Shown: positions 18,024 to 27,780, numbered from the stretch's first letter. The stretch is DNA of 53,037 nucleotides from an uncultured Rhodobiaceae bacterium (GCA_913057645.1 CAJXOU010000014.1:1-53037); one strand, 5' to 3'. Notes: a model not told the origin generated them from the sequence alone. A program made the numbers and translations.

Positions 18024-18674
18024 TCAGGCGACGACCGTCTTCGCCTTGAACCGGCAGAGATCGCTCACCGGGCAGGCCGGGCAGTCGGGCTTGCGCGCCT
18101 TGCAGACATAGCGGCCATGCAGGATCAGCCAGTGATGCGCGTGGTTCCGGTATTTCGGCGGCACGACCTTTTCGAGCTTCTCTTCTACCGCTAGGACATC
18201 CTTTCCCGGCGCGAGCCCTGTCCGGTTGGAGACGCGAAAGATATGGGTGTCGACCGCGATGGTCGGTTCGCCGAAGGCGACGTTCAGCACCACATTCGCG
18301 GTCTTGCGTCCGACGCCCGGAAGTTCCTGCAGTTCCTCGCGGGTGCGCGGCACCTCGCCGCCATGCTTCTCGATCAGCAGCCGCGACAGCGCGATCACGT
18401 TCTTCGCCTTGTTGCGATAGAGCCCGATCGTCTTGATGTGCTTCGTCAGCCCCGCTTCGCCGAGCTTCACCATCTTCTGAGGGCTATCGACCGTCTTGAA
18501 GAGGTCCTTCGTCGCCCGGTTGACGCCGACATCGGTTGCCTGCGCCGACAGCACCACAGCGACAAGCAGCGTGTAGACGTTGCTGTACTGGAGCTCCGTC
18601 TTCGGCTCCGGAAGCGCTTCCGAGAGGCGGCGGAAAAACTCCTCGATATCGGGTTTTTTCATCGGCGTGGGCAT
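18024..18674 (-). CDS. nth: Endonuclease III (DNA glycosylase/AP lyase)
   Basis: Nth (216 residues) removes oxidised pyrimidines and nicks abasic sites. The helix-hairpin-helix LPGVGRKTANVV contains catalytic Lys124, and catalytic Asp142 is in VDTHIFRV. The C-terminal [4Fe-4S] cluster ligands Cys191, Cys198, Cys201 and Cys207 follow the C-x6-C-x2-C-x5-C pattern. Everything needed for activity is present. It diverges from a DUF2244 gene, a pairing common in alphaproteobacteria. Confidence 0.98.
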   Translation of the reverse strand: MPTPMKKPDIEEFFRRLSEALPEPKTELQYSNVYTLLVAVVLSAQATDVGVNRATKDLFKTVDSPQKMVKLGEAGLTKHIKTIGLYRNKAKNVIALSRLLIEKHGGEVPRTREELQELPGVGRKTANVVLNVAFGEPTIAVDTHIFRVSNRTGLAPGKDVLAVEEKLEKVVPPKYRNHAHHWLILHGRYVCKARKPDCPACPVSDLCRFKAKTVVA

Positions 18675-18757
18675 GGGCGGATGAGACTTTGCGCATAACC
18701 TGCCTGCGTCGCAAGGCCGTATTGCCGCCGCCCTGCCGCCGCCCTAGTCTTTTTGGC

Positions 18758-19270
18758 ATGACCGCGCCCTCTCCGCCATCCGCGCCGCTTGAAGCCCCGC
18801 TGCATTTCAATGCGCTCATCACGCCGCACCGCTCGCTGCCCTTCAAGGGGTTTGCGATCCTGATCGGCGTGGTCGCGGTGGTGAACTTCACGGCGGGCGC
18901 CTATTTCATGGCGAAGGGCGCCTGGCCGGTTTTCGGCTTTTGCGGTCTCGAGGTGCTTGCCGTCTGGTGGGCGTTCCGCGCCAATTACCGCGCGGCCCGC
19001 GCGCATGAAACGGTGCAGCTCTCCGACGACGAGTTGCGCGTGCGCCGGGTCGATGCGAAGGGCCGCGCGGAAGCGGTCAGCCTTCAGCCCTATTGGGTGC
19101 GCGTTGCGCTGCGGGAGGCGCCGGACACCTCGACCCGTCTCCACCTCACCAGCCATGGCCGCGACGTCGAAGTCGCTTCCATGCTGTCGCCGCCGGAGCG
19201 CGCCGACTTCGCCCGCGCCCTCGAAAGCGCGCTGGCGAAACTGAGAACGGCACCCGCTGAAGCGACCTAG
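18758..19270 (+). CDS. DUF2244 membrane protein
   Basis: The 170-residue protein has [16 protein letters not shown] near the start and two membrane helices (about residues 32-75), followed by a soluble beta-rich C terminus with the [16 protein letters not shown] stretch. This layout matches DUF2244, often found beside nth. Its function is unknown. The ATG at 18758 marks the start of the conserved region; the longer open frame upstream is non-coding in appearance. The stop overlaps the gpmA stop by four bases. Confidence 0.87.
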   Translation: MTAPSPPSAPLEAPLHFNALITPHRSLPFKGFAILIGVVAVVNFTAGAYFMAKGAWPVFGFCGLEVLAVWWAFRANYRAARAHETVQLSDDELRVRRVDAKGRAEAVSLQPYWVRVALREAPDTSTRLHLTSHGRDVEVASMLSPPERADFARALESALAKLRTAPAEAT

Positions 19271-19911
19271 TGCGCCTCGCGCTCGATCAGCATCTTCTTT
19301 GAGAGAACCTTGCCGCTGTCGTCGAGCTCATAGACGATCGGCGCGCCGGTGGCGATGTTGAGCGCGATCACCTGCTCCTGATTGAGCTTGTCGAGCTGCA
19401 TCACGAGTGCGCGGAGCGAGTTGCCATGCGCGGCGACGAGCACGCGTTCGCCCTTGAGGACGCGCGGCAGGATTTCCCTTTCGAAATAGGGAAGCACGCG
19501 TTCCGCCGTCATCTTGAGGCTTTCGCCGCCCGGCGGCGGCACGTCGTAGGAACGGCGCCAGATATGAACCTGTTCCTCGCCCCATTTCTGGCGCGCATCG
19601 TCCTTGTTGAGGCCGGAAAGGTCGCCATAGTCGCGCTCGTTCAGCGCCTCGTCCTTCACGATCTCGATGTCCGATTGCCCGAGTTCGGCGAGCATGATGC
19701 GGTTCGTTTCCTGCGCGCGCGACAGGTTGGAGGTATAGGCGACGTCGAACGCAAGCCCCGCCTGCTTCATCGTCTCGCCGGCTTCCTTCGCCTCGGCTTT
19801 CCCCTGCTCGGTCAGACCCGGATCGCGCCAGCCCGTGAAGAGGTTCTTTTCGTTCCATTCGCTCTGTCCGTGACGGACAAGCACAAGCAGGTTAGCCAAG
19901 TTTCGCTCCAT
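19267..19911 (-). CDS. gpmA: 2,3-bisphosphoglycerate-dependent phosphoglycerate mutase
   Basis: GpmA (214 residues) interconverts 2- and 3-phosphoglycerate in glycolysis and gluconeogenesis. The phospho-histidine motif [11 protein letters not shown] includes His14; [15 protein letters not shown] and [15 protein letters not shown] are typical, and the second catalytic His is in [11 protein letters not shown]. It lies 15 bases after dapB and is likely in the same transcript. Confidence 0.97.
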   Translation of the reverse strand: MERNLANLLVLVRHGQSEWNEKNLFTGWRDPGLTEQGKAEAKEAGETMKQAGLAFDVAYTSNLSRAQETNRIMLAELGQSDIEIVKDEALNERDYGDLSGLNKDDARQKWGEEQVHIWRRSYDVPPPGGESLKMTAERVLPYFEREILPRVLKGERVLVAAHGNSLRALVMQLDKLNQEQVIALNIATGAPIVYELDDSGKVLSKKMLIEREAH

Positions 19912-19926
19912 TGATCCGCATAAAGA

Positions 19927-20742
19927 TTATTTGATGCCGAGTACGTCGGCCATGCTGAAGAGGCCCGGTCCCTTGCCCTGCCCCCATGTCGCGGCCTTGA
20001 GGGCGCCGCGCGCGAAGATACCGCGATCCTCCGCGACATGGCGCAGCACGATCCGCTCATGCTCCGTGGCGAAGATGACATCGTGTTCGCCGACGACGGA
20101 GCCGCCGCGCAGGCTCGCAAAGCCGATGGCGCCCTTTGCGCGGGCGCCGGTCTGGCCGTCGCGTCCGCGCTCGGAATTTTCTCCGAGCGGGATATCGCGC
20201 CCCTCCGCCACCGCTTCGCCGAGAAGAAGGGCCGTGCCCGATGGCGCATCGACCTTGTGGCGGTGATGCATTTCCACGATCTCGACGTCCCAGTCGGGAC
20301 CGAGCGCCCTGGCCGCCTGCCGTGCGAGTGCGGCGAGGAGGTTGACGCCGAGGCTCATGTTCCCGGCCTTGACGATGGTCGCGTGCCGGGCCGCGGCTTC
20401 GATGCGCGCCTCGTCCTCTTGCGTGAAGCCCGTCGTGCCGATGACGTGAACGATGCGCGCCTGCGCCGTCAGCGCGGCGAATTCGACAGTTGCCGCCGGC
20501 ACGGAAAAGTCGATCAGCGCGTCGGCATCCTTGATGAGCGTGAGCGCATCGGCCGTTGCCTCGATGCCGAGGGGTTCGGCGAGCCCCGCCAGCGTGCCGA
20601 GATCGCTCCCCAGATGCGGCGAACCTTCAGCCTCGAGGCCGCCCGCCAGCGCGAGGCCGTCCGTTTCGGCGATGAGGCGGATGAGTGTCCGGCCCATGCG
20701 GCCGCCCGCTCCCGTCACGGCAATCTTCACGTCCTGGCCCAT
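19927..20742 (-). CDS. dapB: 4-hydroxy-tetrahydrodipicolinate reductase
   Basis: DapB (271 residues) reduces HTPA to tetrahydrodipicolinate in lysine and peptidoglycan-precursor synthesis. The dinucleotide-binding loop is [12 protein letters not shown] near the N terminus; the signature [15 protein letters not shown] holds the catalytic His and Lys. GTTGFTQED and [11 protein letters not shown] are also conserved. I chose the ATG at 20742 ([11 protein letters not shown]); the frame is open further upstream without coding signs. Confidence 0.97.
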   Translation of the reverse strand: MGQDVKIAVTGAGGRMGRTLIRLIAETDGLALAGGLEAEGSPHLGSDLGTLAGLAEPLGIEATADALTLIKDADALIDFSVPAATVEFAALTAQARIVHVIGTTGFTQEDEARIEAAARHATIVKAGNMSLGVNLLAALARQAARALGPDWDVEIVEMHHRHKVDAPSGTALLLGEAVAEGRDIPLGENSERGRDGQTGARAKGAIGFASLRGGSVVGEHDVIFATEHERIVLRHVAEDRGIFARGALKAATWGQGKGPGLFSMADVLGIK

Positions 20743-20883
20743 CTGCGTCCCGTTGCTCTGCCCCTGAAATTGGCGCACCGGGTATAGCAGCCACACCCGG
20801 ACCCGTAAATCTGCCGGGAACCCCTTTGCCCGGAACCATGCTGCAGGTGCTGCGTTGCACTGGAAACCAAGGGAAATGACATC

Positions 20884-21180
20884 ATGAAACGCTTCGAACA
20901 ACGCTTCGAGCCGTGGGATCCCGTGCGCTTTGCTCTGCTGGGCGCTGCCTTCGGCATGGTCTACGGCTTCGCAATGGGCGCCGTTATGGGCATCTACACG
21001 CTCCAGACGGTCGACCTGCTGGTCTGGGGCGTCACGTCGACGGTTCTCTTCGGTGCAGCCGCCGCTGGCGGCATCGCGGTCCTTCGCAACCATCTCGCCG
21101 ATCTTCTCACGAAACCGCGCGAGGAACGGCCCCGCAAGCGAGTTACTTTCGCCGCCGTCCTGCGGCCGCTCGGCCTCTAG
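20884..21180 (+). CDS. Small membrane protein of unknown function
   Basis: This 98-residue protein begins [20 protein letters not shown] and has two hydrophobic segments (about residues 15-38 and 44-68), then a basic tail ([10 protein letters not shown]). I do not recognise a family. A clear AAGGGA ribosome binding site nine bases before ATG 20884 supports translation. It stands alone between dapB and the DUF486 gene, overlapping the latter's stop by four bases. Confidence 0.6.
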   Translation: MKRFEQRFEPWDPVRFALLGAAFGMVYGFAMGAVMGIYTLQTVDLLVWGVTSTVLFGAAAAGGIAVLRNHLADLLTKPREERPRKRVTFAAVLRPLGL

Positions 21181-21515
21181 CCCCGGAACACGAACCAGGC
21201 GCCGGCCGCGATCAGTGCGAAACCGATGGCAGTGTTCCATGTCGGGGTATGGCCGAGATAGACGGCGGAAAAGCCTGCGAAGACGATCAGCGTGATGACT
21301 TCCTGGATCGTTTTCAACTGCGCCGGCGAATAGACCTCGGAGCCGAAGCGGTTGGCCGGCACGGCGAGGCAGTATTCGAAGAAGGCGAGCCCCCAGCTGA
21401 TCAGAATGACGATGAGGAGCGGCGTCGCCTTGTATTTGAGGTGCCAGTACCAGGCTGCCGTCATGAAGACGTTGGAGGCGACGAGCATCGCAACGGGAAA
21501 GACATAGGCGTTCAT
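21177..21515 (-). CDS. DUF486 (DMT-superfamily) four-helix membrane protein
   Basis: The 112-residue protein has four predicted membrane helices and the DUF486 features [32 protein letters not shown] and [10 protein letters not shown]. The family is a half-size relative of drug/metabolite transporters and probably acts as a dimer; no substrate is known. An in-frame ATG at 21524 would add three residues; neither start has a strong ribosome binding site. It lies just beyond the dnaJ terminator, so it needs its own promoter. Confidence 0.87.
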   Translation of the reverse strand: MNAYVFPVAMLVASNVFMTAAWYWHLKYKATPLLIVILISWGLAFFEYCLAVPANRFGSEVYSPAQLKTIQEVITLIVFAGFSAVYLGHTPTWNTAIGFALIAAGAWFVFRG

Positions 21516-21533
21516 GGCGCGCATCCGGACATG

Positions 21534-21568
21534 AAAAAGGCCCCACCGGAATATCCGCGGGGCCTTTT
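21534..21568 (-). terminator. Intrinsic terminator of the dnaKJ transcript
   Basis: AAAAGGCCCC (21535-21544) and GGGGCCTTTT (21559-21568) form a perfect ten-base stem 18 bases beyond the dnaJ stop. Read on the minus strand it ends in a run of Ts. Because the arms are A- and T-tailed it could also act on the plus strand. Confidence 0.88.
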
Positions 21569-21585
21569 CAGCTTATCCCGAAAAC

Positions 21586-22746
21586 TCAGTTCTGGAAGCC
21601 ATCCCAGAACTCCTTCACCTTGGCGAAGAAGCCCGCGCTTTCGGGACTGTTGCTCGAGTTCGACGCCTCCTCGAATTCCTTCAGCAGTTCCTTCTGCTTC
21701 TTGGTGAGGCTCACGGGCGTTTCGACGGTGATCTGGATATAGAGGTCGCCGGTCTCGCGGGAATTCACCACCGGCATGCCCTTGCCGCGCAGGCGGAACT
21801 GGCGACCGGTCTGCGCGCCTTCCGGCACTTTCACTTTCACCTTCTTGCCGCCCAGCGTCGGCACCTCGATCTCGCCGCCCATCGAGGCGGTGACCATCGA
21901 GATCGGCACGCGGCAGAAAAGGTCCGCGCCGTCGCGCTCGAACAACCGGTGCGGTTTTACCGAGAGGAAGATGTAGAGGTCGCCCGCCGGACCGCCGCGC
22001 ATGCCGGCTTCGCCCTCGCCCGCGAGGCGAATACGCGTTCCGTCCTCGACGCCCGCAGGGATGTTGACCGAAAGCGTGCGTTCCTTCTCGACGCGCCCCG
22101 CGCCGTGACAGGCAGTGCACGGCTTGTCGATGGTCTGGCCGCGGCCGTGACAGGTCGGGCAGGTTCGCTCGATGGTGAAGAAGCCCTGCGCCGCGCGCAC
22201 CTTGCCGTCGCCCTGGCAGGTCGGACAGGTGATCGGGCTGGAGCCGGGTGCCGCGCCCGATCCGTTGCACGTGTCGCAGGCAACGGAGCCCGGAACGCGA
22301 ACCTGCGCCTTCTTGCCCTCGAAGGCTTCCTCGAGCGTGATCTCCATGTTGTAGCGCAGGTCGTGGCCGCGCATCTGGCCGCCGGCGCCGCGCCGTCTGC
22401 CGCCGCCGCGCCCGCCCATGAACTCGCCGAACAGGTCGTCGAAAATATCGGACATGGACGCGCCGCCGAAGCCGCCCTGCCCGCCGCGCTGGCCGAAGCC
22501 GCCCATTCCGCCCATGCCGCCATCGAAGGCGGCGTGGCCGAACTGGTCGTAGGCGGCGCGGCTCTGCTCGTCCTTCAGCGCGTCATAGGCTTCGTTGAGC
22601 TCCTTGAAGCGCTGCTCCGCATCCTTGTCGCCGGGATTCTGGTCGGGGTGATACTTCTTCGCGAGCGTGCGGTAGGCCTTTTTCAGCTCGTCCGCATTCG
22701 CGTTGCGGTTCACCCCGAGCACGTCATAGAAATCGCGCTTCGACAT
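21586..22746 (-). CDS. dnaJ: Chaperone DnaJ
   Basis: DnaJ (386 residues) delivers clients to DnaK and stimulates its ATPase. Domains in order: J domain with HPD at 33-35; a Gly/Phe-rich linker ([20 protein letters not shown] region); a zinc-binding domain with four CxxCxGxG-type repeats ([32 protein letters not shown]); and the client-binding C-terminal domain. The length is normal. It lies 101 bases downstream of dnaK, so some post-transcriptional control in the gap is possible. Confidence 0.99.
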   Translation of the reverse strand: MSKRDFYDVLGVNRNANADELKKAYRTLAKKYHPDQNPGDKDAEQRFKELNEAYDALKDEQSRAAYDQFGHAAFDGGMGGMGGFGQRGGQGGFGGASMSDIFDDLFGEFMGGRGGGRRRGAGGQMRGHDLRYNMEITLEEAFEGKKAQVRVPGSVACDTCNGSGAAPGSSPITCPTCQGDGKVRAAQGFFTIERTCPTCHGRGQTIDKPCTACHGAGRVEKERTLSVNIPAGVEDGTRIRLAGEGEAGMRGGPAGDLYIFLSVKPHRLFERDGADLFCRVPISMVTASMGGEIEVPTLGGKKVKVKVPEGAQTGRQFRLRGKGMPVVNSRETGDLYIQITVETPVSLTKKQKELLKEFEEASNSSNSPESAGFFAKVKEFWDGFQN

Positions 22747-22847
22747 CGGGGATCACCTTGTACCTGGACGCACGGCAACGGACGCGCTTTCGCGCGCCCG
22801 TCCCGCATGGATGTTTGAACGGAAGGGCATCATGATGAGGCCCCGGA

Positions 22848-24773
22848 TCAGGCGGACTTGTCCTGGTCTTTCTTGTCGTCGTCGACTTCCTCGAAGTCGG
22901 CATCGACGACATCCTCGCCGGACTGGCTGCTGTCCGTGCCGCTCGCGGCTTCGTTTTCGGCTTCCGCCTGGGCTGCCTTGTAGAGCGCCTCGCCCATCTT
23001 CATCGATGTCTGGGTGAGCGCTTCCGACTTCGCCTTGATCTCGGCGGCATCGGTGCCGTTGAGCGCGGTCTTGAGCGCTTCGAGCGCCGCCTCGACATCG
23101 GCCTTCACGGCCGGATCGAGCTTGTCGGCGTTTTCCGCCAGCGTCTTTTCCGTTCCGTTCGCAAGCGCTTCCGCGTGATTCCGCGTCTCGACTTCCTCGC
23201 GGCGTTTCTTGTCTTCTTCCGCGTGCGCTTCCGCGTCCTTCACCATCTTCTCGATGTCGGCTTCGGAGAGACCCCCCGAGGCTTCGATGCGGATGGTCTG
23301 TTCCTTGTTCGTCGCCTTGTCTTTCGCCGACACGTTGACGATGCCGTTCGCGTCGATGTCGAACGCGACTTCGACCTGCGGCACGCCGCGCGGCGCCGGC
23401 GGAATGCCGACAAGGTCGAACTGGCCGAGCAGCTTGTTGTCCGCCGCCATTTCGCGTTCGCCCTGGAAGACGCGGATCGTCACCGCCGACTGGTTGTCCT
23501 CGGCCGTCGAGAATGTCTGCGACTTCTTGGTCGGGATCGTCGTGTTGCGGTCGATGAGGCGCGTGAAGACGCCGCCCAGCGTTTCGATGCCGAGCGACAG
23601 CGGCGTCACGTCGAGCAGCAGCACGTCCTTGACGTCGCCCTGCAGCACGCCCGCCTGAATGGCCGCACCCATCGCGACGACTTCGTCCGGGTTCACGCTC
23701 ATGTTCGGCTCTTTGCCGAAGAACTGCTTCACCGCATCGCGGATTTTCGGCATGCGCGACTGGCCGCCGACGAGCACGATCTCGTTGATCTGCCCGGCGG
23801 TGACGCCCGCATCCTTGAGCGCTGCCTTGCAGGGATCGATCGTCCGCTGAATGAGGTCTTCCACAAGCGCCTCGAGCTTCGAGCGCGTGATCTTCATGGT
23901 GAGATGCTTCGGCCCGGAAGCGTCCGCCGTGATGAAGGGCAGGTTCACTTCCGTCTGCGACGCGGAGGAAAGCTCGATCTTCGCCTTCTCGGCCGCTTCC
24001 TTCAGGCGCTGCAGCGCGAGCTTGTCGCTCCTCAGGTCGATGCCGTTCTCTTTCTTGAATTCGTCGGCCAGATAGCTGACGAGGCGCATGTCGAAGTCTT
24101 CGCCGCCGAGGAACGTGTCGCCGTTCGTCGACTTCACTTCGAAGACGCCGTCGCCGATCTCGAGGATCGAGACGTCGAACGTGCCGCCGCCAAGGTCGTA
24201 GACGGCGATGAGCTCGCCTTCCTTCTTGTCGAGACCATAGGCGAGCGCGGCAGCCGTCGGCTCGTTGATGATGCGGAGCACTTCAAGACCCGCGATCTTG
24301 CCGGCGTCTTTCGTCGCCTGGCGCTGCGCGTCGTTGAAATAGGCCGGAACCGTGATGACGGCCTTCTCGACCTTCTCGCCGAGATAGCTCTCGGCCGTTT
24401 CCTTCATCTTCTGCAGGATGAAGGCGGAAACCTGCGAGGGAGAATATTTCTCGCCCTGCGCTTCCACCCAGGCATCGCCATTGTCGGCGCGGATGATGTT
24501 GTAGGGCACCATCCCCTTGTCCTTCTGGGTGGTCGGATCTTCGTAGGAGCGGCCGATCAGGCGCTTGATCGCGAACAGCGTATTGGTGGGGTTGGTGACG
24601 GCCTGGCGCTTGGCGGACTGGCCGACGAGACGCTCGCCGTCCTGCGTGAAGGCCACCATCGAGGGCGTGGTGCGCATGCCTTCGGAATTCTCGATTACTT
24701 TGGAAGAGTTGCCTTCCATCACCGCGACACACGAATTCGTCGTGCCGAGGTCGATACCGATGACTTTAGCCAT
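22848..24773 (-). CDS. dnaK: Molecular chaperone DnaK (Hsp70)
   Basis: DnaK (641 residues) folds and protects proteins in an ATP cycle with DnaJ and Grp[19 protein letters not shown] starts the ATPase domain; [34 protein letters not shown] and [12 protein letters not shown] are Hsp70 signatures. [14 protein letters not shown] begins the substrate domain, and the C terminus is the usual acidic tail. Start ATG 24773 (MAKVIG) is standard. A well-matched RpoH promoter lies about 155 bases upstream (24928-24956). Confidence 0.99.
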   Translation of the reverse strand: MAKVIGIDLGTTNSCVAVMEGNSSKVIENSEGMRTTPSMVAFTQDGERLVGQSAKRQAVTNPTNTLFAIKRLIGRSYEDPTTQKDKGMVPYNIIRADNGDAWVEAQGEKYSPSQVSAFILQKMKETAESYLGEKVEKAVITVPAYFNDAQRQATKDAGKIAGLEVLRIINEPTAAALAYGLDKKEGELIAVYDLGGGTFDVSILEIGDGVFEVKSTNGDTFLGGEDFDMRLVSYLADEFKKENGIDLRSDKLALQRLKEAAEKAKIELSSASQTEVNLPFITADASGPKHLTMKITRSKLEALVEDLIQRTIDPCKAALKDAGVTAGQINEIVLVGGQSRMPKIRDAVKQFFGKEPNMSVNPDEVVAMGAAIQAGVLQGDVKDVLLLDVTPLSLGIETLGGVFTRLIDRNTTIPTKKSQTFSTAEDNQSAVTIRVFQGEREMAADNKLLGQFDLVGIPPAPRGVPQVEVAFDIDANGIVNVSAKDKATNKEQTIRIEASGGLSEADIEKMVKDAEAHAEEDKKRREEVETRNHAEALANGTEKTLAENADKLDPAVKADVEAALEALKTALNGTDAAEIKAKSEALTQTSMKMGEALYKAAQAEAENEAASGTDSSQSGEDVVDADFEEVDDDKKDQDKSA

Positions 24774-24927
24774 AGCTTTTTGGTCCTCTTTCACTTGCGG
24801 CTGGCCGGGCGGGCCTCATGGCACCCGCTGGGACGGCACGCGTTCCGCGCATCCGGCCCGACCGGCCCCCAAAGGGGATCCTTACCGGGATTTTCGCCCC
24901 GGTTCAGGGGTTGAAACGTTGCGCTGT

Positions 24928-24956
24928 ATATAGGTTTGGGTTCTACGGCCCGCAAG
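24928..24956 (-). promoter_or_regulatory. RpoH (sigma-32) heat-shock promoter of dnaK
   Basis: Read on the minus strand, CTTG (24956-24953) and CCTATAT (24934-24928) are separated by 18 bases. This fits the alphaproteobacterial RpoH consensus CTTG-N17-18-CYTATNT. Transcription would start near 24921, giving a leader of about 145 bases before dnaK. Confidence 0.8.
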
Positions 24957-25020
24957 CGTTGATGCGGCAATATGGCCACAGGACCGCGACTTTAAGGACT
25001 CAATCGCGCTCTGAATCGGC

Positions 25021-25053
25021 AAAGCCCGGGTTCCTTTTCGAAACCCGGGCTTG
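25021..25053 (-). terminator. Likely terminator of the SEL1 lipoprotein gene
   Basis: AAGCCCGGGTT (25022-25032) and AACCCGGGCTT (25042-25052) form a perfect eleven-base stem 21 bases beyond the lipoprotein stop. On the minus strand only about three Ts follow, so termination may be partial. It also insulates the dnaK promoter from read-through. Confidence 0.7.
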
Positions 25054-25073
25054 TCCTGGTCCGGCTTGTCGCC

Positions 25074-25637
25074 TCAGAGCGGGTTGTCGGGATAAACCGA
25101 GTTCCATTCGCAGGCCTGCGCCGTCCAGTTTTTCTCCCGGAGACTCGCCTGCAGGATTTCCGGCCCCGTCATGTCCTCGCGCAGATCGGCGGCTTCGTCC
25201 GCCGCGTCGTCATGGCCCGCCCGCGCCGCGAGGTTGAACCACATCAGCGCCAGCGGCTTGTTCTCGCGCTGCTCCGTCAGCAGTGCCGCCGCCTTGGCCG
25301 GCCCGTTGAGGCCGCGCACGAGGTCGCCCGAATAGATGCGCCCGAGTTCGTAGAAAGCGCGCGGCTCGTTCTGCTGCGCCGCCTTGCAGTACCATTCGGT
25401 TGCCTTCTGGTTGTTGAAGACGCCGGCCGACCCGGCGATGGTGCAGCAATGCGCATCGCCCATCTTCATCTGCGCCTCGACGTCGCCGGCCGCCGCCGCG
25501 TCCTCGTTCGCCATGATCTTGGCGTTGTCGCTCGCCCGCGTCACGCCCTGGATGGCGGCCGCCGCGCAGCCCGAAAGGCTTGCCGCGAGCACAAGCATGG
25601 TGAAAGCGGGCGCAAGGCGCCCTATCCTCTTTTTCAT
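25074..25637 (-). CDS. SEL1-repeat-like lipoprotein
   Basis: The 187-residue protein has a lipoprotein signal (LAASLSGC, Cys24) and a helical mature part with SEL1/TPR-like units: AAQQNEPRAFYELGRIYSGD and ENKPLALMWFNLAARAGHDDA. Six or more Cys residues in the mature chain (GDAHCC, EWYCKAA, QACEW) suggest disulfides in the periplasm. The partner is unknown. It is transcribed on its own toward dnaK. Confidence 0.85.
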   Translation of the reverse strand: MKKRIGRLAPAFTMLVLAASLSGCAAAAIQGVTRASDNAKIMANEDAAAAGDVEAQMKMGDAHCCTIAGSAGVFNNQKATEWYCKAAQQNEPRAFYELGRIYSGDLVRGLNGPAKAAALLTEQRENKPLALMWFNLAARAGHDDAADEAADLREDMTGPEILQASLREKNWTAQACEWNSVYPDNPL

Positions 25638-25702
25638 GATCTACCCCCATTTTTGCGCCGCATTCCGGCGCGGTACCGACCCGGTCGTTTTCCGCGATTA
25701 AT

Positions 25703-26389
25703 ATGACATTTTCTGTGCCAAAACACGAGTCCCCGCGTCTCTCTTCCTCGCTCGAAACCGGGTTCGAGGGGATCGTGCTCCATCCGGGATTTCTGGATGA
25801 AGCCGCCCAGTACGCGCTCGTCGCGGAGCTCGAGGCGGCCTTCGCGGCTTCGCCCCCCTACCGGCCGCATATGCCGAAGACCGGTCAACCCTGGTCGATC
25901 CGCCAGACGAATTTCGGCCCGCTCGGCTGGGTCTCGCGGCCGGATGGCTACGGCTATGCAGAGGTTAACGAGGCGACGGGCCGCTCCTGGCCGGCCATAC
26001 CGGCGGCCCTACTTCGCCTTTGGGAGCAGGTTTCGGATTGCGAGGCCCCGCCCGAATGCTGCCTCGTCAATTTCTACGACGCGCCGAAATCCCGCATGGG
26101 CCTCCACCGCGACGAGGACGAAGAGGCGCTCGATGCCCCCGTCGTCTCGCTTTCGCTGGGCGATACCTGCGTCTTCCGCGTCGGCGGATTCGCCCGGCGC
26201 GACAAATCGAAAAGCTTCAGACTCGCCTCCGGCGACGTGCTGGTGATCGGCGGCGCCTCGCGCCTGCGCTATCACGGCGTCGACCGCGTGATCCGCGGCT
26301 CCTCGCAGCTCCTGCAAAGCGCCGGTTTGGGCGGCGGACGCATCAACCTGACGCTCCGCCGCGTCACGAAACCGCTCAGTAGGGACTGA
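25703..26389 (+). CDS. alkB: AlkB-type alkylated DNA repair dioxygenase
   Basis: The 228-residue Fe(II)/2-oxoglutarate dioxygenase directly reverses N1-methyladenine and N3-methylcytosine damage. The iron site is His135 and Asp137 in MGLHRDED, with the distal His in RLRYHGVDRV; the RxNxTxR signature is RINLTLRR. VNFYD before the HxD motif is also typical. The end overlaps nnrU by 14 bases on the other strand. No LexA box is seen in front. Confidence 0.94.
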   Translation: MTFSVPKHESPRLSSSLETGFEGIVLHPGFLDEAAQYALVAELEAAFAASPPYRPHMPKTGQPWSIRQTNFGPLGWVSRPDGYGYAEVNEATGRSWPAIPAALLRLWEQVSDCEAPPECCLVNFYDAPKSRMGLHRDEDEEALDAPVVSLSLGDTCVFRVGGFARRDKSKSFRLASGDVLVIGGASRLRYHGVDRVIRGSSQLLQSAGLGGGRINLTLRRVTKPLSRD

Positions 26390-27080
26390 ACCCCGGCACC
26401 GGCGAGACGCCGAAGAGCCAGAGATGGGCGTAGAACAGCCCGCCGAACACGATGAGCGCGAGCAGGATTCGCCACCAGCCGAGTTCGCCGATCTTCAGTT
26501 GATTGCGGCCGGCGAAGATCGCCGCGAAAGGGAGATTCGAGGTCTTTGCCGCGAACCCCGTCCACGCCTCGCCCATCCGCTTCTTCTTCTTGTCGTCGAT
26601 GGAAAAGGTGCCGAGTATGGCCAGCAGCGCAAACGTGCCGAAGAAGATGATCGAGGCGCGGTCGCCATTCGCCACGATGTGCCAGAGCGCCCAGATCGCC
26701 GCGCCCCAGAGGAAGGGATGCCGCGTGATCCGCAGCATGCCTTTCACGGTATCGGGCTTCTCGGCCAGCGCATCGGCGCCGACCGCGGTCGGGTTAGGCG
26801 TCGTGATGCCGACCACCGCGAAGAAGGTCGCGACGAGCATCACGAGCGGCGCGATGTGCAGCGTCCATATCGGCGGCACCCAGTAGAGATGGTTCGGCCC
26901 CGCCGTCGCTTCGTTGAAGCTCATCGCGAGCCAGCTGATGCCGCCGATCGAGGCGAGCGAAAAAACCACGAGCCAGGCTCGCTCGCCGATCGCGCCGACG
27001 ATCCGGCCCCGAAGGCCCGAACCCGCCACCACCAGATGAATTCCGAGAAAGAATGCGGCCGCAGCCCACAAGCTCAGCAT
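26376..27080 (-). CDS. NnrU-family membrane protein
   Basis: The 234-residue integral membrane protein has about six helices and the NnrU features SFNEATAGPNHLYWVPP, LRITRHPFLWGAAIWALWHIVANGD and a lysine-rich DDKKKKRMGEAW cytoplasmic loop. NnrU is linked to nitric oxide/nitrite metabolism in denitrifiers and resembles isoprenylcysteine methyltransferase-type membrane enzymes; in genomes without denitrification its role is unclear. An AGGGAGGAG ribosome binding site precedes the start. The promoter contains a perfect palindrome (27097-27111). Confidence 0.9.
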   Translation of the reverse strand: MLSLWAAAAFFLGIHLVVAGSGLRGRIVGAIGERAWLVVFSLASIGGISWLAMSFNEATAGPNHLYWVPPIWTLHIAPLVMLVATFFAVVGITTPNPTAVGADALAEKPDTVKGMLRITRHPFLWGAAIWALWHIVANGDRASIIFFGTFALLAILGTFSIDDKKKKRMGEAWTGFAAKTSNLPFAAIFAGRNQLKIGELGWWRILLALIVFGGLFYAHLWLFGVSPVPGFSPY

Positions 27081-27096
27081 GGTCTCCTCCCTGATT

Positions 27097-27134
27097 TATA
27101 ACACTGTTATACAACATGGAGGCACATGCGGCAA
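27097..27134 (-). promoter_or_regulatory. nnrU promoter with overlapping operator-like palindrome
   Basis: On the minus strand TTGCCG (27134-27129) and TATAAC (27111-27106) lie 17 bases apart, a good sigma-70 layout. The -10 element is part of a perfect 7-1-7 palindrome TATAACA-C-TGTTATA (27097-27111). A repressor bound there would block RNA polymerase. The regulator is unknown; it is not an Nnr/FNR-type TTGAT-N4-ATCAA box. Confidence 0.6.
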
Positions 27135-27153
27135 GCCGCAAGGGCAGGCGGAA

Positions 27154-27780
27154 TCAGGCGGTGGTGTCGACCTTGCCGCCGTTCTGCGCCCCGTCCTCGT
27201 TCTTCGCGACGCCGACGCGGGCCGCGCGCAGCAGCCGGTCGCCGATCATGTAGCCTGCTTCCAGCACGTGGACGACGCTGCCGGTGGGGTGCTCGGTTCC
27301 CGGCACCTCGAACATCGCCTCGTGGAGATTGGGATCGAAACGCTCGCCGGGCTTCGGCGTGATTTCCTTGATGCCGTGCCGCTCGAACGTCGCGAGAAGC
27401 TGCCTTTCGGTCATTTCGACGCCTTCGGCCATTGCCTTCACGCCGTCGGCGGCGGCTTCGCGCTCCTCGGGCTTCAGCGTGGCGACGGCGCGGCGCAGAT
27501 TGTCGGAAACTTCCAGCATGTCGCGCGCGAAGGACGAGACGGCATAGCGCGCATCGTCGGCGGCCTTGCGTTCGGCGCGCTTGCGGGTGTTTTCCATTTC
27601 CGCGGCGGCGCGCAGCAGCCGGTCCTTGAGGTCGGCATTCTCCGCTTCGAGCGCGGCAATATCGGGTCCAGCGGCGGCCGCATCCTCGGCCTCGCCCTGC
27701 GAGGCGGGCTCTTCGGCCAGCGATTCCGCGAGATTTTCCGCCGCTTCCGGCGTTTCGGTCGTCTTCTTCTCTTCGGTCAT
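27154..27780 (-). CDS. grpE: Nucleotide exchange factor GrpE
   Basis: GrpE (208 residues) releases ADP from DnaK and acts as a thermosensor. An acidic, disordered N terminus is followed by the long dimerisation helix (ENADLKDRLLRAAAEMENTRKRAERK), then the C-terminal beta domain with FDPNLHEAMFEVPGTEHPTGSVVHVLEAGYMIGDRLLR. It follows hrcA by 119 bases; that gap holds a strong hairpin and a TTGACA element. The tandem hrcA-grpE order is standard. Confidence 0.97.
   Translation of the reverse strand: MTEEKKTTETPEAAENLAESLAEEPASQGEAEDAAAAGPDIAALEAENADLKDRLLRAAAEMENTRKRAERKAADDARYAVSSFARDMLEVSDNLRRAVATLKPEEREAAADGVKAMAEGVEMTERQLLATFERHGIKEITPKPGERFDPNLHEAMFEVPGTEHPTGSVVHVLEAGYMIGDRLLRAARVGVAKNEDGAQNGGKVDTTA

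Larger units (their letters stand above)
24774..25073. other. dnaK upstream gap
   Basis: These 300 bases between dnaK and the SEL1 lipoprotein hold the dnaK leader (with GC-rich stretches), the heat-shock promoter at 24928-24956 and the hairpin at 25021-25053. No gene or CIRCE element is visible. Confidence 0.6.

Noticed and set aside
23175-24914. A 579-codon open frame opposite dnaK
   Set aside because: It is the complement of the conserved dnaK gene and encodes no recognisable protein.
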